The notes below the pieces were generated by a model. That model did no database searches, had not been told where the DNA came from, and saw only the letters and a program-made list of their open reading frames with translations. A stretch of DNA of 64,000 nt from Ptiloglossa arizonensis (lineage: Eukaryota > Arthropoda > Insecta > Hymenoptera > Colletidae). Both the position numbers and the translations under genes were made by a program. The DNA lies in assembly GCF_051014685.1 (NCBI RefSeq), contig NW_027479028.1, forward strand, positions 62,001-126,000, written 5' to 3'. Below, piece by piece: positions 49,540 to 61,125 of the stretch; position 1 is the first letter of the stretch, and every line of letters begins with the position of its first letter.

Positions 49540-51292
49540 GTTTGACGCTAAGAAATGGTTGAGAAGACAACAAATATTTCGCAATTCTGCTGCTCCAAAC
49601 GCTTAACCAGAATGGCCTAGGGAAAAAATACACATACCGTGGTAGTCGGGCGAGTTTCTACTTTCAGATGCAATAGGAATTTTTGGGTTAGGTCAATCCG
49701 TTCGCGAGATATGGGAGTTTGAAGCCAAGAAATGGTTGAGAAGGCAAAAAATTTTTCGCAATTCTGCTGCATCAAACGCTTAACCAGAATGGCCTAGGGA
49801 AAAAATACACATACCTCTGTAATCGGGCGAGTTTCGACTTTCAGATGCAACAGGAATTTTTGGTTTAGGTCAATCCGTTCGCGAGATATGGGAGTTTGAA
49901 GCTAAGAAATGGTTGAGAAGACAACAAATTTTTCGCACTTCTGCTGCTCCAAACGCTTAACCAGAATGGCCTAGGGAAAAAATACACATACCGTTGTAAT
50001 CGGGCGAGTTTCGACTTTCAGAAGCAATAGGAATTTTTGGGTAAGGTCAATCCGTTCGCGAGATATGGGAGTTTGAAGCCATGAAATGGTTGAGAAGGCA
50101 AAAAATTTTTCGCAATTCTGCTGCTCCAAACGCTTAACCAGAATGGCCTAGGGAAAAAATACACATGCCGTTGTAATCGGGCGAGTTTCTACTTTCAGAT
50201 GCAATTGGAATTTTTGGGTTAGGTCAATCCGTTCGCGAGATATGGGAGTTTGAAGCCAAGAAATGGTTGAGAAGGCAAAAAATTTTTCGCAATTCTGCTG
50301 CTCCAAACGCTTAACCAGAATGGCCTAGGGTAAAAATACACCTACCGCTGTAATCGGGCGAGTTTCTACTTGCAGACGCAACAGGAATTTTTGAGTTAGG
50401 TCAATCCGTTCGCGAGATATGGGAGTTTGAAGCCAAGGAACGGTTGAGAAGGCAAAAAATTTTTCGCAATTCTGCTGCTCCAAACGCTTAACCAGAATGG
50501 CCTAGGGAAAAAATACACATACCGTTGTAATCGGGCGAGTTTCTACTTTCAGATGCAACAGGAATTTTTGGGTTAGGTCAATCCGTTCGCGAGATATGGG
50601 AGTTTGAAGCTAAGAAATGGTTGAGAAGACAACAAATTTTTCGCACTTCTGCTGCTCCAAACGCTTAACCAGAATGGCCTAGGGAAAAAATACACATACC
50701 GTTGTAATCGGGCGAGTTTCTACTTTCAGATGCAACAGGAATTTTTGGGTTAGGTCAATCCGTTCGCGAGATATGGGAGTTTGAAGCAAAGAAATGGTAG
50801 AGAAGGCGAAAAATTTTTCGCAATTCTGCTGCTCCAAACGCTTAACCAGAATGGCCTAGGGAAAAAATACACATACCGTGGTAATCGGGCGAGTTTCTAC
50901 TTTCAGATGCAATAGGAATTTTTGGGTTAGGTCAATCCGTTCGCGAGATATGGGAGTTTGAAGCCAAGAAATGGTTGAGAAGGCAAAAAATTTTTCGCAA
51001 TTCTGCTGCTCCAAACGCTTAACCAGAATGGCCTAGGGTAAAAATACACATACCGTTGTAATCGGACGAGTTTCTACTTTCAGATGCAACAGGAATTTTT
51101 GGGTCAGGTCAATCCGTTCGCGAGATATGGGAGTTTGAAGCTAAGAAATGGTTGAGAAGACAACAAATTTTTCGCACTTCTGCTGCTCCAAACGCTTAAC
51201 CAGAATGGCCTAGGGTAAAAATACACATACCGCTGTAATCGGGCGAGTTTCTACTTTCAGACGCAACAGGAATTTTTGAGTTAGGTCAATCC

Positions 51293-51309
51293 GTTCGCGA
51301 GATACGGGA
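51293..51309 (+). other. Exact minimal CENP-B box motif, copy 9
   Basis: Lies in the first ten-monomer unit of 50455-54074, ten monomers after copy 8 and ten before copy 10. Confidence 0.6.
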
Positions 51310-53062
51310 GTTTGACGCTAAGAAATGGTTGAGAAGACAACAAATTTTTCGCAATTCTGCTGCTCCAAACGCTTAACCAGAATGGCCTAGGGAAAAAATA
51401 CACATACCGTGGTAATCGGGCGAGTTTCTACTTTCAGATGCAATAGGAATTTTTGGGTTAGGTCAATCCGTTCGCGAGATATGGGAGTTTGATGCCAAGA
51501 AATGGTTGAGAAGGCAAAAAATTTTTCGCAATTCTGCTGCTCCAAACGCTTAACCAGAATGGCCTAGGGTAAAAATACACCTACCGCTGTAATCGGGCGA
51601 GTTTCTACTTTCAGATGCAACAGGAATTTTTGGTTTAGGTCAATCCGTTCGCGAGGTATGGGAGTTTGAAGCTAAGGAATGGTTGAGAAGACAGCAAATT
51701 TTTCGCACTTCTGCTGCTCCAAACGCTTAACCAGAATGGCCTAGGGAAAAAATACACATACCGTTGTAATCGGGCGAGTTTCGACTTTCAGAAGCAATAG
51801 GAATTTTTGGGTTAGGTCAATCCGTTCGCGAGATATGGGAGTTTGAAGCCATGAAATGTTTGAGAAGGCAAAAAATTTTTCGCAATTCTGCTGCTCCAAA
51901 CGCTTAAAAAGAATGGCCTAGGGAAAAAATACACATACCGTTGTAATCGGGCGAGTTTCTACTTTCAGATGCAACAGGAATTTTTGGGTTAGGTCAATCC
52001 GTTCGCGAGATATGGGAGTTTGAAGCAAAGAAATGGTTGAGAAGGCAAAAAATTTTTCGCAATTCTGCTGCTCCAAACGCTTAACAAAAATGGCCTAGGG
52101 AGAAAATTCACATACCGTTGTAATCGGGCGAGTTTCTACTTTCAGACGCTACAGAAATTTTTGGGTTAGGTCAATCCGTTCGCGAGATATGGGAGTTTGA
52201 AGCCAAGAAATGGTTGAGAAGGCGAAAAATTTTTCGCAATTCTGCTGCTCCAAACGCTTAACCAGAATGGCCTAGGGAAAAAATACACATACCGTTGTAA
52301 TCGGGCGAGTTTCTACTTTCAGATGCAACAGGAATTTTTGGGTTAGGTCAATCCGTTCGCGAGATATGGGAGTTTGAAGCTAAGAAATGGTTGAGAAGAC
52401 AACAAATTTTTCGCACTTCTGCTGCTCCAAACGCTTAACCAGAATGGCCTAGGGAAAAAATACACATACCGTTGTAATCGGGCGAGTTTCTACTTTCAGA
52501 TGCAACAGGAATTTTTGGGTTAGGTCAATCCGTTCGCGAGATATGGGAGTTTGAAGCAAAGAAATGGTAGAGAAGGCGAAAAATTTTTCGCAATTCTGCT
52601 GCTCCAAACGCTTAACCAGAATGGCCTAGGGAAAAAATACACATACCGTGGTAATCGGGCGAGTTTCTACTTTCAGATGCAATAGGAATTTTTGGGTTAG
52701 GTCAATCCGTTCGCGAGATATGGGAGTTTGAAGCCAAGAAATGGTTGAGAAGGCAAAAAATTTTTCGCAATTCTGCTGCTCCAAACGCTTAACCAGAATG
52801 GCCTATGGTAAAAATACACATACCGTTGTAATCGGACGAGTTTCTACTTTCAGATGCAACAGGAATTTTTGGGTCAGGTCAATCCGTTCGCGAGATATGG
52901 GAGTTTGAAGCTAAGAAATGGTTGAGAAGACAACAAATTTTTCGCACTTCTGCTGCTCCAAACGCTTAACCAGAATGGCCTAGGGTAAAAATACACATAC
53001 CGCTGTAATCGGGCGAGTTTCTACTTTCAGACGCAACAGGAATTTTTGAGTTAGGTCAATCC

Positions 53063-53079
53063 GTTCGCGAGATACGGGA
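53063..53079 (+). other. Exact minimal CENP-B box motif, copy 10
   Basis: Counterpart of copy 9 in the second ten-monomer unit (1770 bp downstream). Confidence 0.6.
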
Positions 53080-54301
53080 GTTTGACGCTAAGAAATGGTT
53101 GAGAAGACAACAAATTTTTCGCAATTCTGCTGCTCCAAACGCTTAACCAGAATGGCCTAGGGAAAAAATACACATACCGTGGTAATCGGGCGAGTTTCTA
53201 CTTTCAGATGCAATAGGAATTTTTGGGTTAGGTCAATCCGTTCGCGAGATATGGGAGTTTGATGCCAAGAAATGGTTGAGAAGGCAAAAAATTTTTCGCA
53301 ATTCTGCTGCTCCAAACGCTTAACCAGAATGGCCTAGGGTAAAAATACACCTACCGCTGTAATCGGGCGAGTTTCTACTTTCAGATGCAACAGGAATTTT
53401 TGGTTTAGGTCAATCCGTTCGCGAGGTATGGGAGTTTGAAGCTAAGGAATGGTTGAGAAGACAGCAAATTTTTCGCACTTCTGCTGCTCCAAACGCTTAA
53501 CCAGAATGGCCTAGGGAAAAAATACACATACCGTTGTAATCGGGCGAGTTTCGACTTTCAGAAGCAATAGGAATTTTTGGGTTAGGTCAATCCGTTCGCG
53601 AGATATGGGAGTTTGAAGCCATGAAATGTTTGAGAAGGCAAAAAATTTTTCGCAATTCTGCTGCTCCAAACGCTTAAAAAGAATGGCCTAGGGAAAAAAT
53701 ACACATACCGTTGTAATCGGGCGAGTTTCTACTTTCAGATGCAACAGGAATTTTTGGGTTAGGTCAATCCGTTCGCGAGATATGGGAGTTTGAAGCAAAG
53801 AAATGGTTGAGAAGGCAAAAAATTTTTCGCAATTCTGCTGCTCCAAACGCTTAACAAAAATGGCCTAGGGAGAAAATTCACATACCGTTGTAATCGGGCG
53901 AGTTTCTACTTTCAGACGCTACAGAAATTTTTGGGTTAGGTCAATCCGTTCGCGAGATATGGGAGTTTGAAGCCAAGAAATGGTTGAGAAGGCGAAAAAT
54001 TTTTCGCAATTCTGCTGCTCCAAACGCTTAACCAGAATGGCCTAGGGAAAAAATACACATACCGTTGTAATCGGACGAGTTTCTACTTTCAGATGCAACA
54101 GGAATTTTTGGGTCAGGTCAATCCGTTCGCGAGATATGGGAGTTTGAAGCTAAGAAATGGTTGAGAAGACAACAAATTTTTCGCACTTCTGCTGCTCCAA
54201 ACGCTTAACCAGAATGGCCTAGGGTAAAAATACACATACCGCTGTAATCGGGCGAGTTTCTACTTTCAGACGCAACAGGAATTTTTGAGTTAGGTCAATC
54301 C

Positions 54302-54318
54302 GTTCGCGAGATACGGGA
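54302..54318 (+). other. Exact minimal CENP-B box motif, copy 11
   Basis: Seven monomers after copy 10. The preceding CGGACGAG and TGGGTCAGG monomer is the same as those preceding copies 9 and 10, so the two-monomer context is conserved. Confidence 0.6.
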
Positions 54319-57129
54319 GTTTGACGCTAAGAAATGGTTGAGAAGACAACAAATTTTTCGCAATTCTGCTGCTCCAAACGCTTAACCAGAATGGCCTAGG
54401 GGAAAAATACACATACCGTGGTAATCGGGCGAGTTTCTACTTTCAGATGCAATAGGAACTTTTGGGTTAGGTCAATCCGTTCGCGAGATATGGGAGTTTG
54501 AAGCCAAGAAATGGTTGAGAAGGCAAAAAATTTTTCGCAATTCTGCTGCATCAAACGCTTAACCAGAATGGCCTAGGGAAAAAATACACATACCTCTGTA
54601 ATCGGGCGAGTTTCGACTTTCAGGTGCAACAGGAATTTTTGGTTTAGGTCAATCCGTTCGCGAGATATGGGAGTTTGAAGCTAAGAAATGGTTGAGAAGA
54701 CAACAAATTTTTCGCACTTCTGCTGCTCCAAACGCTTAACCAGAATGGCCTAGGGAAAAAATACACATACCGTTGTAATCGGGCGAGTTTCGACTTTCAG
54801 AAGCAATAGGAATTTTTGGGTTAGGTCAATCCGTTCGCGAGATATGGGAGTTTGAAGCCAAGAAATGGTTGAGAAGGCAAAAAATTTTTCGCAATTCTGC
54901 TGCTCCAAACGCTTAACCAGAATGGCCTAGGGTAAAAATACACCAACCGCTGTAATCGGGCGCGTTTCTACTTTCAGACGCAACAGGAATTTTTGAGTTA
55001 GGTCAATCCGTTCGCGAGATATGGGAGTTTGAAGCAAAGAAATGGTTGAGAAGGCAAAAAATTTTTCGCAATTCTGCTGCTCCAAACGCTTAACAAGAAT
55101 GGCCTAGGGAAAAAATACACATACCGTTGTAATCGGGCGAGTTTCTACTTTCAGACGCTACAGGAATTTTTGGGTTAGGTCAATCCGTTCGCGAGATATG
55201 GGAGTTTGAAGCCAAGAAATGGTTGAGAAGGCGAAAAATTTTTCGCAATTCTGCTGCTCCAAACGCTTAACCAGAATGGCCTAGGGAAAAAATACACATA
55301 CCGTGGTAATCGGGCGAGTTTCTACTTTCAGATGCAATAGGTATTTTTGGGTTAGGTCAATCCGTTCGCGAGATATGGGAGTTTGAAGCCAAGAAATGGT
55401 TGAGAAGGCAAAAAATTTTTCGCAATTCTGCTGCTCCAAACGCTTAACCAGAATGGCCTAGGGTAAAAATACACCTACCGCTGTAATCGGGCAAATTTCT
55501 ACTTTCAGACGCAACAGGAATTTTTGAGTTAGGTCAATCCGTTCACGAGATATGGGAGTTTGAAGCCAAGGAACGGTTGAGAAGGCAAAAAATTTTTCGC
55601 AATTCTGCTGCTCCAAACGCTTAACCAGAATGGCCTAGGGAAAAAATACACATACCTCTGTAATCGGGCGAGTTTCGACTTTCAGATGCAACTGGAATTC
55701 TTGGTTTAGGTCAATCCGTTCGCGAGATATGGGAGTTTGAAGCTAAGAAATGGTTGAGAAGACAACAAATTTTTCGCACTTCTGCTGCTCCAAACGCTTA
55801 ACCAGAATGGCCTAGGGAAAAAATACACATACCGTTGTAATCGGGCGAGTTTCGAATTTCAGAAGCAATAGGAATTTTTGGGTTAGGTCAATCCGTTCGC
55901 GAGATATGGGAGTTTGAAGCCATGAAATGGTTGAGAAGGCAAAAAATTTTTCGCAATTCTGCTGCTCCAAACGCTTAACAAGAATGGCCTAGGGAAAAAA
56001 TACACATACCGTTGTAATCGGGCGAGTTTCTACTTTCAGATGCAATTGGAATTTTTGGGTTAGGTCAATCCGTTCGCGAGATATGGGAGTTTGAAGCCAA
56101 GAAATGGTTGAGAAGGCAAAAAATTTTTCGCAATTCTGCTGCTCCAAACGCTTAACAAGAATGGCCTAGGGAAAAAATACACATACCGTTGTAATCGGGC
56201 GAGTTTCTACTTTCAGATGCAATAGGAATTTTTGGGTTAGGTCAATCCGTTCGCGAGATATGGGAGTTTGAAGCCAAGAAATGGTTGAGAAGGCAAAAAA
56301 TTTTTCGCAATTCTGCTGCTCCAAACGCTTAACCAGAATGGCCTAGGGTAAAAATAAACCTACCGCTGTAATCGGGCGAGTTTCTACTTTCAGACGCAAC
56401 AGGAATTTTTGAGTTAGGTCAATCCGTTCGCGAGATATGGGAGTTTGAAGCCAAGGAACGGTTGAGAAGGCAAAAAATTTTTCGCAATTCTGCTGCTCCA
56501 AACGCTTAACCAGAATGGCCTAGGGAAAAAATACACACACCGTGGTAATCGGGCGAGTTTCTACTTTCAGATGCAATAGGAATTTTTGGGTCAGGTCAAT
56601 CCGTTCGCGAGATATGGGAGTTTGAAGCTAAGAAATGGTTGAGAAGACAACAAATTTTTCGCACTTCTGCTGCTCTAAACGCTTAACCAGAATGGCCTAG
56701 GGTAAAAATACACATACCGTTGTAATCGGGCGAGTTTCTACTTTCAGACGCTACAGGAATTTTTGGTTTAGGTCAATCCGTTCGCGAGATATGGGAGTTT
56801 GAAGCCAAGAAATGGTTGAGAAGGCAAAAAATTTTTCGCAATTCTGCTGCTCCAAACGCTTAACAAGTATGGCCTAGGGAAAAAATACACATACCGTTGT
56901 AATCGGGCGAGTTTCTACTTTCAGACGCAATCGGAATTTTTGGGTTAGGTCAATCCGTTCGCGAGATATGGGAGTTTGAAGCCAGGAAATGGTTGAGAAG
57001 GCAAAAAATTTTTCGCAATTCTGCTGCTCCAAACGCTTAACAAGAATGGCCTAGGGTAAAAATACACCTACCGCTGTAATCGGGCGAGTTTCTACTTTCA
57101 GACGCAACAGGAATTTTTGAGTTAGGTCA

Positions 57130-57330
57130 ATCCGTTCGCGAGATAAGGGAGTTTGAAGCCAAGAAATGGTTGAGAAGGCAAAAAATTTTTCGCAATTCTG
57201 CTGCATCAAACGCTTAACCAGAATGGCCGAGGGAAAAAATGCACATACCTCTGTAATCGGGCGAGTTTCGACTTTCAGATGCAACAGGAATTTTTGGTTT
57301 AGGTCAATCCGTTCGCGAGATATGGGAGTT
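57130..57330 (+). repeat. Short duplicated segment, twin near 60668-60868 (20 monomers apart)
   Basis: GAGATAAGGGAG (57140), GCATCAAACG, ATGGCCGAGGG and AAAATGCACATACC occur together only here and at 60678 onwards. The GATAAGGGA change destroys the CENP-B-like core in both copies. Confidence 0.82.
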
Positions 57331-57524
57331 TGAAGCCAAGGAACGGTTGAGAAGGCAACAAATTTTTCGCACTTCTGCTGCTCCAAACGCTTAACCAGAA
57401 TGGCCTAGGGAAAAAATACACATATCGTTGTAATCGGGCGAGTTTCTACTTTCAGATGCAACAGGAATTTTTGGGTTAGGTCAATCCGTTCGCGAGATAT
57501 GGGAGTTTGAAGCAAAGAAATGGT

Positions 57525-58645
57525 TGAGAAGGCAAAAAATTTTTCGCAATTCTGCTGCTCCAAACGCTTAACCAGAATGGCCTAGGGAAAAAATACACAT
57601 ACCGCTGTAATCGGGCGAGTTTCTACTTTCAGACGCAACAGGAATTTTTGAGTTAGGTCAATCCGTTCGCGAGATACGGGAGTTTGACGCTAAGAAATGG
57701 TTGAGAAGACAACAAATTTTTCGCAATTCTGCTGCTCCAAACGCTTAACCAGAATGCCCTAGGGAAAAAATACACATACCGTGGTAATCGGGCGAGTTTC
57801 TACTTTCAGATGCAATAGGAATTTTTGGGTTAGTTCAATCCGTTCGCGAGATATGGGAGTTTGAAGCCAAGAAATGGTTGAGAAGGCAAAAAATTTTTCG
57901 CAATTCTGCTGCATCAAACGCTTAACCAGAATGGCCTAGGGAAAAAATACACATACCTCTGTAATCGGGCGAGTTTCGACTTTCAGATGCAACAGGAATT
58001 TTTGGTTTAGGTCAATCCGTTCGCGAGATATGGGAGTTTGAAGCTAAGAAATGGTTGAGAAGACAACAAATTTTTCGAATTTCTGCTGCTCCAAACGCTT
58101 CAACAGAATGGCCTAGGGTAAAAATACACATACCGTTGTAATCGTGCGAGTTTCTACTTTCAGACGCTACAGGAATTTTTGGGTTAGGTCAATCCGTTCG
58201 CGAGATATGGGAGTTTGAAGCCAAGAAATGGTTGAGAAGGCAAAAAATTTTTCGCAATTCTGCTGCTCCAAACGCTTAACCAGAATGGCCTAGGGAAAAA
58301 ATACACATACCGTGGTAATCGGGCGAGTTTCTACTTTCAGATGCAATAGGAATTTTTGGGTTAGGTCAATCCGTTCGCGAGATATGGGAGTTTGAAGCCA
58401 AGAAATGGTTGAGAAGGCAACAAATTTTTCGCAATTCTGCTGCATCAAACGCTTAACCAGAATGGCCTAGGGAAAAAATACACATACCTATGTAATCGGG
58501 CGAGTTTCGACTTTCAGATGCAACAGGAATTTTTGGTTTAGGTCAATCCGTTCGCGAGATATGGGAGTTTGAAGCTAAGAAATGGTTGAGAAGACAACAA
58601 ATTTTTCGCACTTCTGCTGCTCCAAACGCTTAACCAGAATGGCCT
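57525..58645 (+). repeat. Duplicated block, twin at about 62832-63952 (30 monomers apart)
   Basis: Offset 5307 bp, 30 x 177 minus three deleted bases. Shared rare variants are AGAATGCCCTAGG, GTTAGTTCAATCC, TTCGAATTTCTG with GCTTCAACAG, and GAAGGCAACAAATTT with GCATCAAACG. ATCGTGCGAG (58143) and ACCTATGTAATC (58487) are private here. Confidence 0.85.
57665..57681 (+). other. Exact minimal CENP-B box motif, copy 12
   Basis: Nineteen monomers after copy 11. The next monomer carries AGAATGCCCTAGG, a variant found also after copies 13 and 14 and nowhere else I could see. Confidence 0.6.
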
Positions 58646-60317
58646 GGGGAAAAAATACACATACCGTTGTAATCGGGCGAGTTTCGACTTTCAGAAGCAA
58701 TAGGAATTTTTGGGTTAGGTCAATCCGTTCGCGAGATATGGGAGTTTGAAGCCATGAAATGGTTGAGAAGGCAAAAAATTTTTCGCAATTCTGCTGCTCC
58801 AAACGCTTAACCAGAATGGCCTAGGGTAAAAATACACATACCGTTGTAATCGGGCGAGTTTCTACTTTCAGACGCTACAGGAATTTTTGGGTTAGGTCAA
58901 TCCGTTCGCGAGATATGGGAGTTTGAAGCCAAGAAATGGTTGAGAAGGCAAAAAATTTTTCGCAATTCTGCTGCTCCAAACGCTTAACAAGAATGGCCTA
59001 GGGAAAAAATACACATACCGTGGTAATCGGGCGAGTTTCTACTTTCAGATTCAATAGGAATTTTTGGTTCAGGTCAATCCGTTCGCGAGATATGGGAGTT
59101 TGAAGCTAAGAAATGGTGGAGAAGACAACAAATTTTTCGCAATTCTGCTGCTCCAAACGCTTAACAAGAATGGCCTAGGGAAAAAATACACATACCGTTG
59201 TAATCGGGCGAGTTTCTACTTTCAGACGCAACAGGAATTTTTGAGTTAGGTCAATCCGTTCGCGAGATATGGGAGTTTGAAGCCAAGGAACGGTTGAGAA
59301 GGCGAAAATTTTTCGCAATTCTGCTGCTCCAAACGCTTAACCAGAATGGCCTAGGGAAAGATACACATACCGTTGTAATCGGGCGAGTTTCGACTTTCAG
59401 AAGCAATAGGAATTTTTGGGTTAGGTCAATCCGTTCGCGAGATATGGGAGTTTGAAGCCATGAAATGGTTGAGAAGGCAAAAAATTTTTCGCCATTCTGC
59501 TGCTCCAAACGCTTAACAAGAATGGCCTAGGGAAAAAATACACATACCGTTGTAATCGGGCGAGTTTCTACTTTCAGATGCAACAGGAATTTTTGGGTTA
59601 GGTCAATCCGTTCGCGAGATATGGGAGTTTGAAGCTAAGAAATGGTTGAGAAGACAACAAATTTTTCGCACTTCTGCTGCTCCAAACGCTTAACCAAAAT
59701 GGCCTAGGGAAAAAATACACATATCGTTGTAATCGGGCGAGTTTCTACTTTCAGATGCAACAGGAATTTTTGGGTTAGGTCAATCCGTTCGCGAGATATG
59801 GGAGTTTGAAGCAAAGAAATGGTTGAGAAGGCAAAAAATTTTTCGCAATTCTGCTGCTCCAAACGCTTAACAAGAATGGCCTAGGGAAAAAATACACATA
59901 CCGTTGTAATCGGGCGAGTTTCTACTTTCAGACGCTACAGGAATTTTTGGGTTAGGTCAATCCGTTCGCGAGATATGGGAGTTTGAAGCCAAGAAATGGT
60001 TGAGAAGGCGAAAAATTTTTCGCAATTCTGCTGCTCCAAACGCTTAACCAGAATGGCCTAGGGAAAAAATACACATACCGTGGTAATCGGGCGAGTTTCT
60101 ACTTTCAGATGCAATAGGAATTTTTGGGTTAGGTCAATCCGTTCGCGAGATATGGGTGTTTGAAGCCAAGAAATGGTTGAGAAGGCAAAAAATTTTTCGC
60201 AATTCTGCTGCTCCAAACGCTTAACCAGAATGGCCTAGGGAAAAAATACACATACCGCTGTAATCGGGCGAGTTTCTACTTTCAGACGCAACAGGAATTT
60301 TTGAGTTAGGTCAATCC

Positions 60318-60334
60318 GTTCGCGAGATACGGGA
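60318..60334 (+). other. Exact minimal CENP-B box motif, copy 13
   Basis: Fifteen monomers after copy 12 (2653 bp; two single-base deletions lie between). Followed by the AGAATGCCCTAGG monomer. Confidence 0.6.
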
Positions 60335-61125
60335 GTTTGACGCTAAGAAATGGTTGAGAAGACAACAAATTTTTCGCAATTCTGCTGCTCCAAACGCTTA
60401 ACCAGAATGCCCTAGGGAAAAAATACACATACCGTGGTAATCGGGCGAGTTTCTACTTTCAGATGCAACAGGAATTTTTGGGTTAGGTCAATCCGTTCGC
60501 GAGATATGGGAGTTTGAAGCCAAGAAATGGTTGAGAAGGCGAAAAATTTTTCGCAATTCTGCTGCTCCAAACGCTTAACCAGAATGGCCTAGGGAAAAAA
60601 TACACATACCGTGGTAATCGGGCGAGTTTCTACTTTCAGATGCAATAGGAATTTTTGGGTTAGGTCAATCCGTTCGCGAGATAAGGGAGTTTGAAGCCAA
60701 GAAATGGTTGAGAAGGCAAAAAATTTTTCGCAATTCTGCTGCATCAAACGCTTAACCAGAATGGCCGAGGGAAAAAATGCACATACCTCTGTAATCGGGC
60801 GAGTTTCGACTTTCAGATGCAACAGGAATTTTTGGTTTAGGTCAATCCGTTCGCGAGATATGGGAGTTTGAAGCTAAGAAATGGTTGAGAAGACAACAAA
60901 TTTTTCGCACTTCTGCTGCTCCAAACGCTTAACCAGAATGGCCTGGGGAAAAAATACACATACCGTTGTAATCGGGCGAGTTTCGACTTTCAGAAGCAAT
61001 AGGAATTTTTGGGTTAGGTCAATCCGTTCGCGAGATATGGGAGTTTGAAGCCATGAAATGGTTGAGAAGGCAAAAAATTTTTCGCAATTCTGCTGCTCCA
61101 AACGCTTAACCAGAATGGCCTAGGG

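Larger units (their letters stand above)
47564..49722 (+). repeat. Tandem duplication of a 6-monomer unit (1062 bp)
   Basis: Units about 47564-48625 and 48626-49687, with a further 35 bp of match. Shared variants are GGTAAAGATAC, CGGACTAGTTTC (48231 / 49293) and the exact CENP-B motif (48461 / 49523). The second unit has GGAATTTTCTGGTC (49322) and GTGGTAGTCGGG (49640). Confidence 0.87.
50455..54074 (+). repeat. Near-identical tandem duplication of a 10-monomer unit (1770 bp)
   Basis: Units 50455-52224 and 52225-53994 plus 80 bp of further match. Many singletons are paired at 1770 bp: GGTAGAGAAGGCG (50796 / 52566), GCGAGGTATGG (51651 / 53421), ACAGCAAATTT, GCTTAAAAAGAATGG (51902 / 53672), TTAACAAAAATGG and GAGAAAATTCAC (52101 / 53871). 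The only difference I noticed is GGCCTAGGG (51030) against GGCCTATGG (52800). The left edge is the A/G difference at 50454 / 52224 and the right edge the G/A difference at 52305 / 54075. Confidence 0.92.

Noticed and set aside
57051..57386. Longest open frame in the window, 111 codons, minus strand
   Set aside because: It is the same repeat frame extended across two monomers because both lack the TAG. Residues repeat with a 59-residue period and nothing else distinguishes it.
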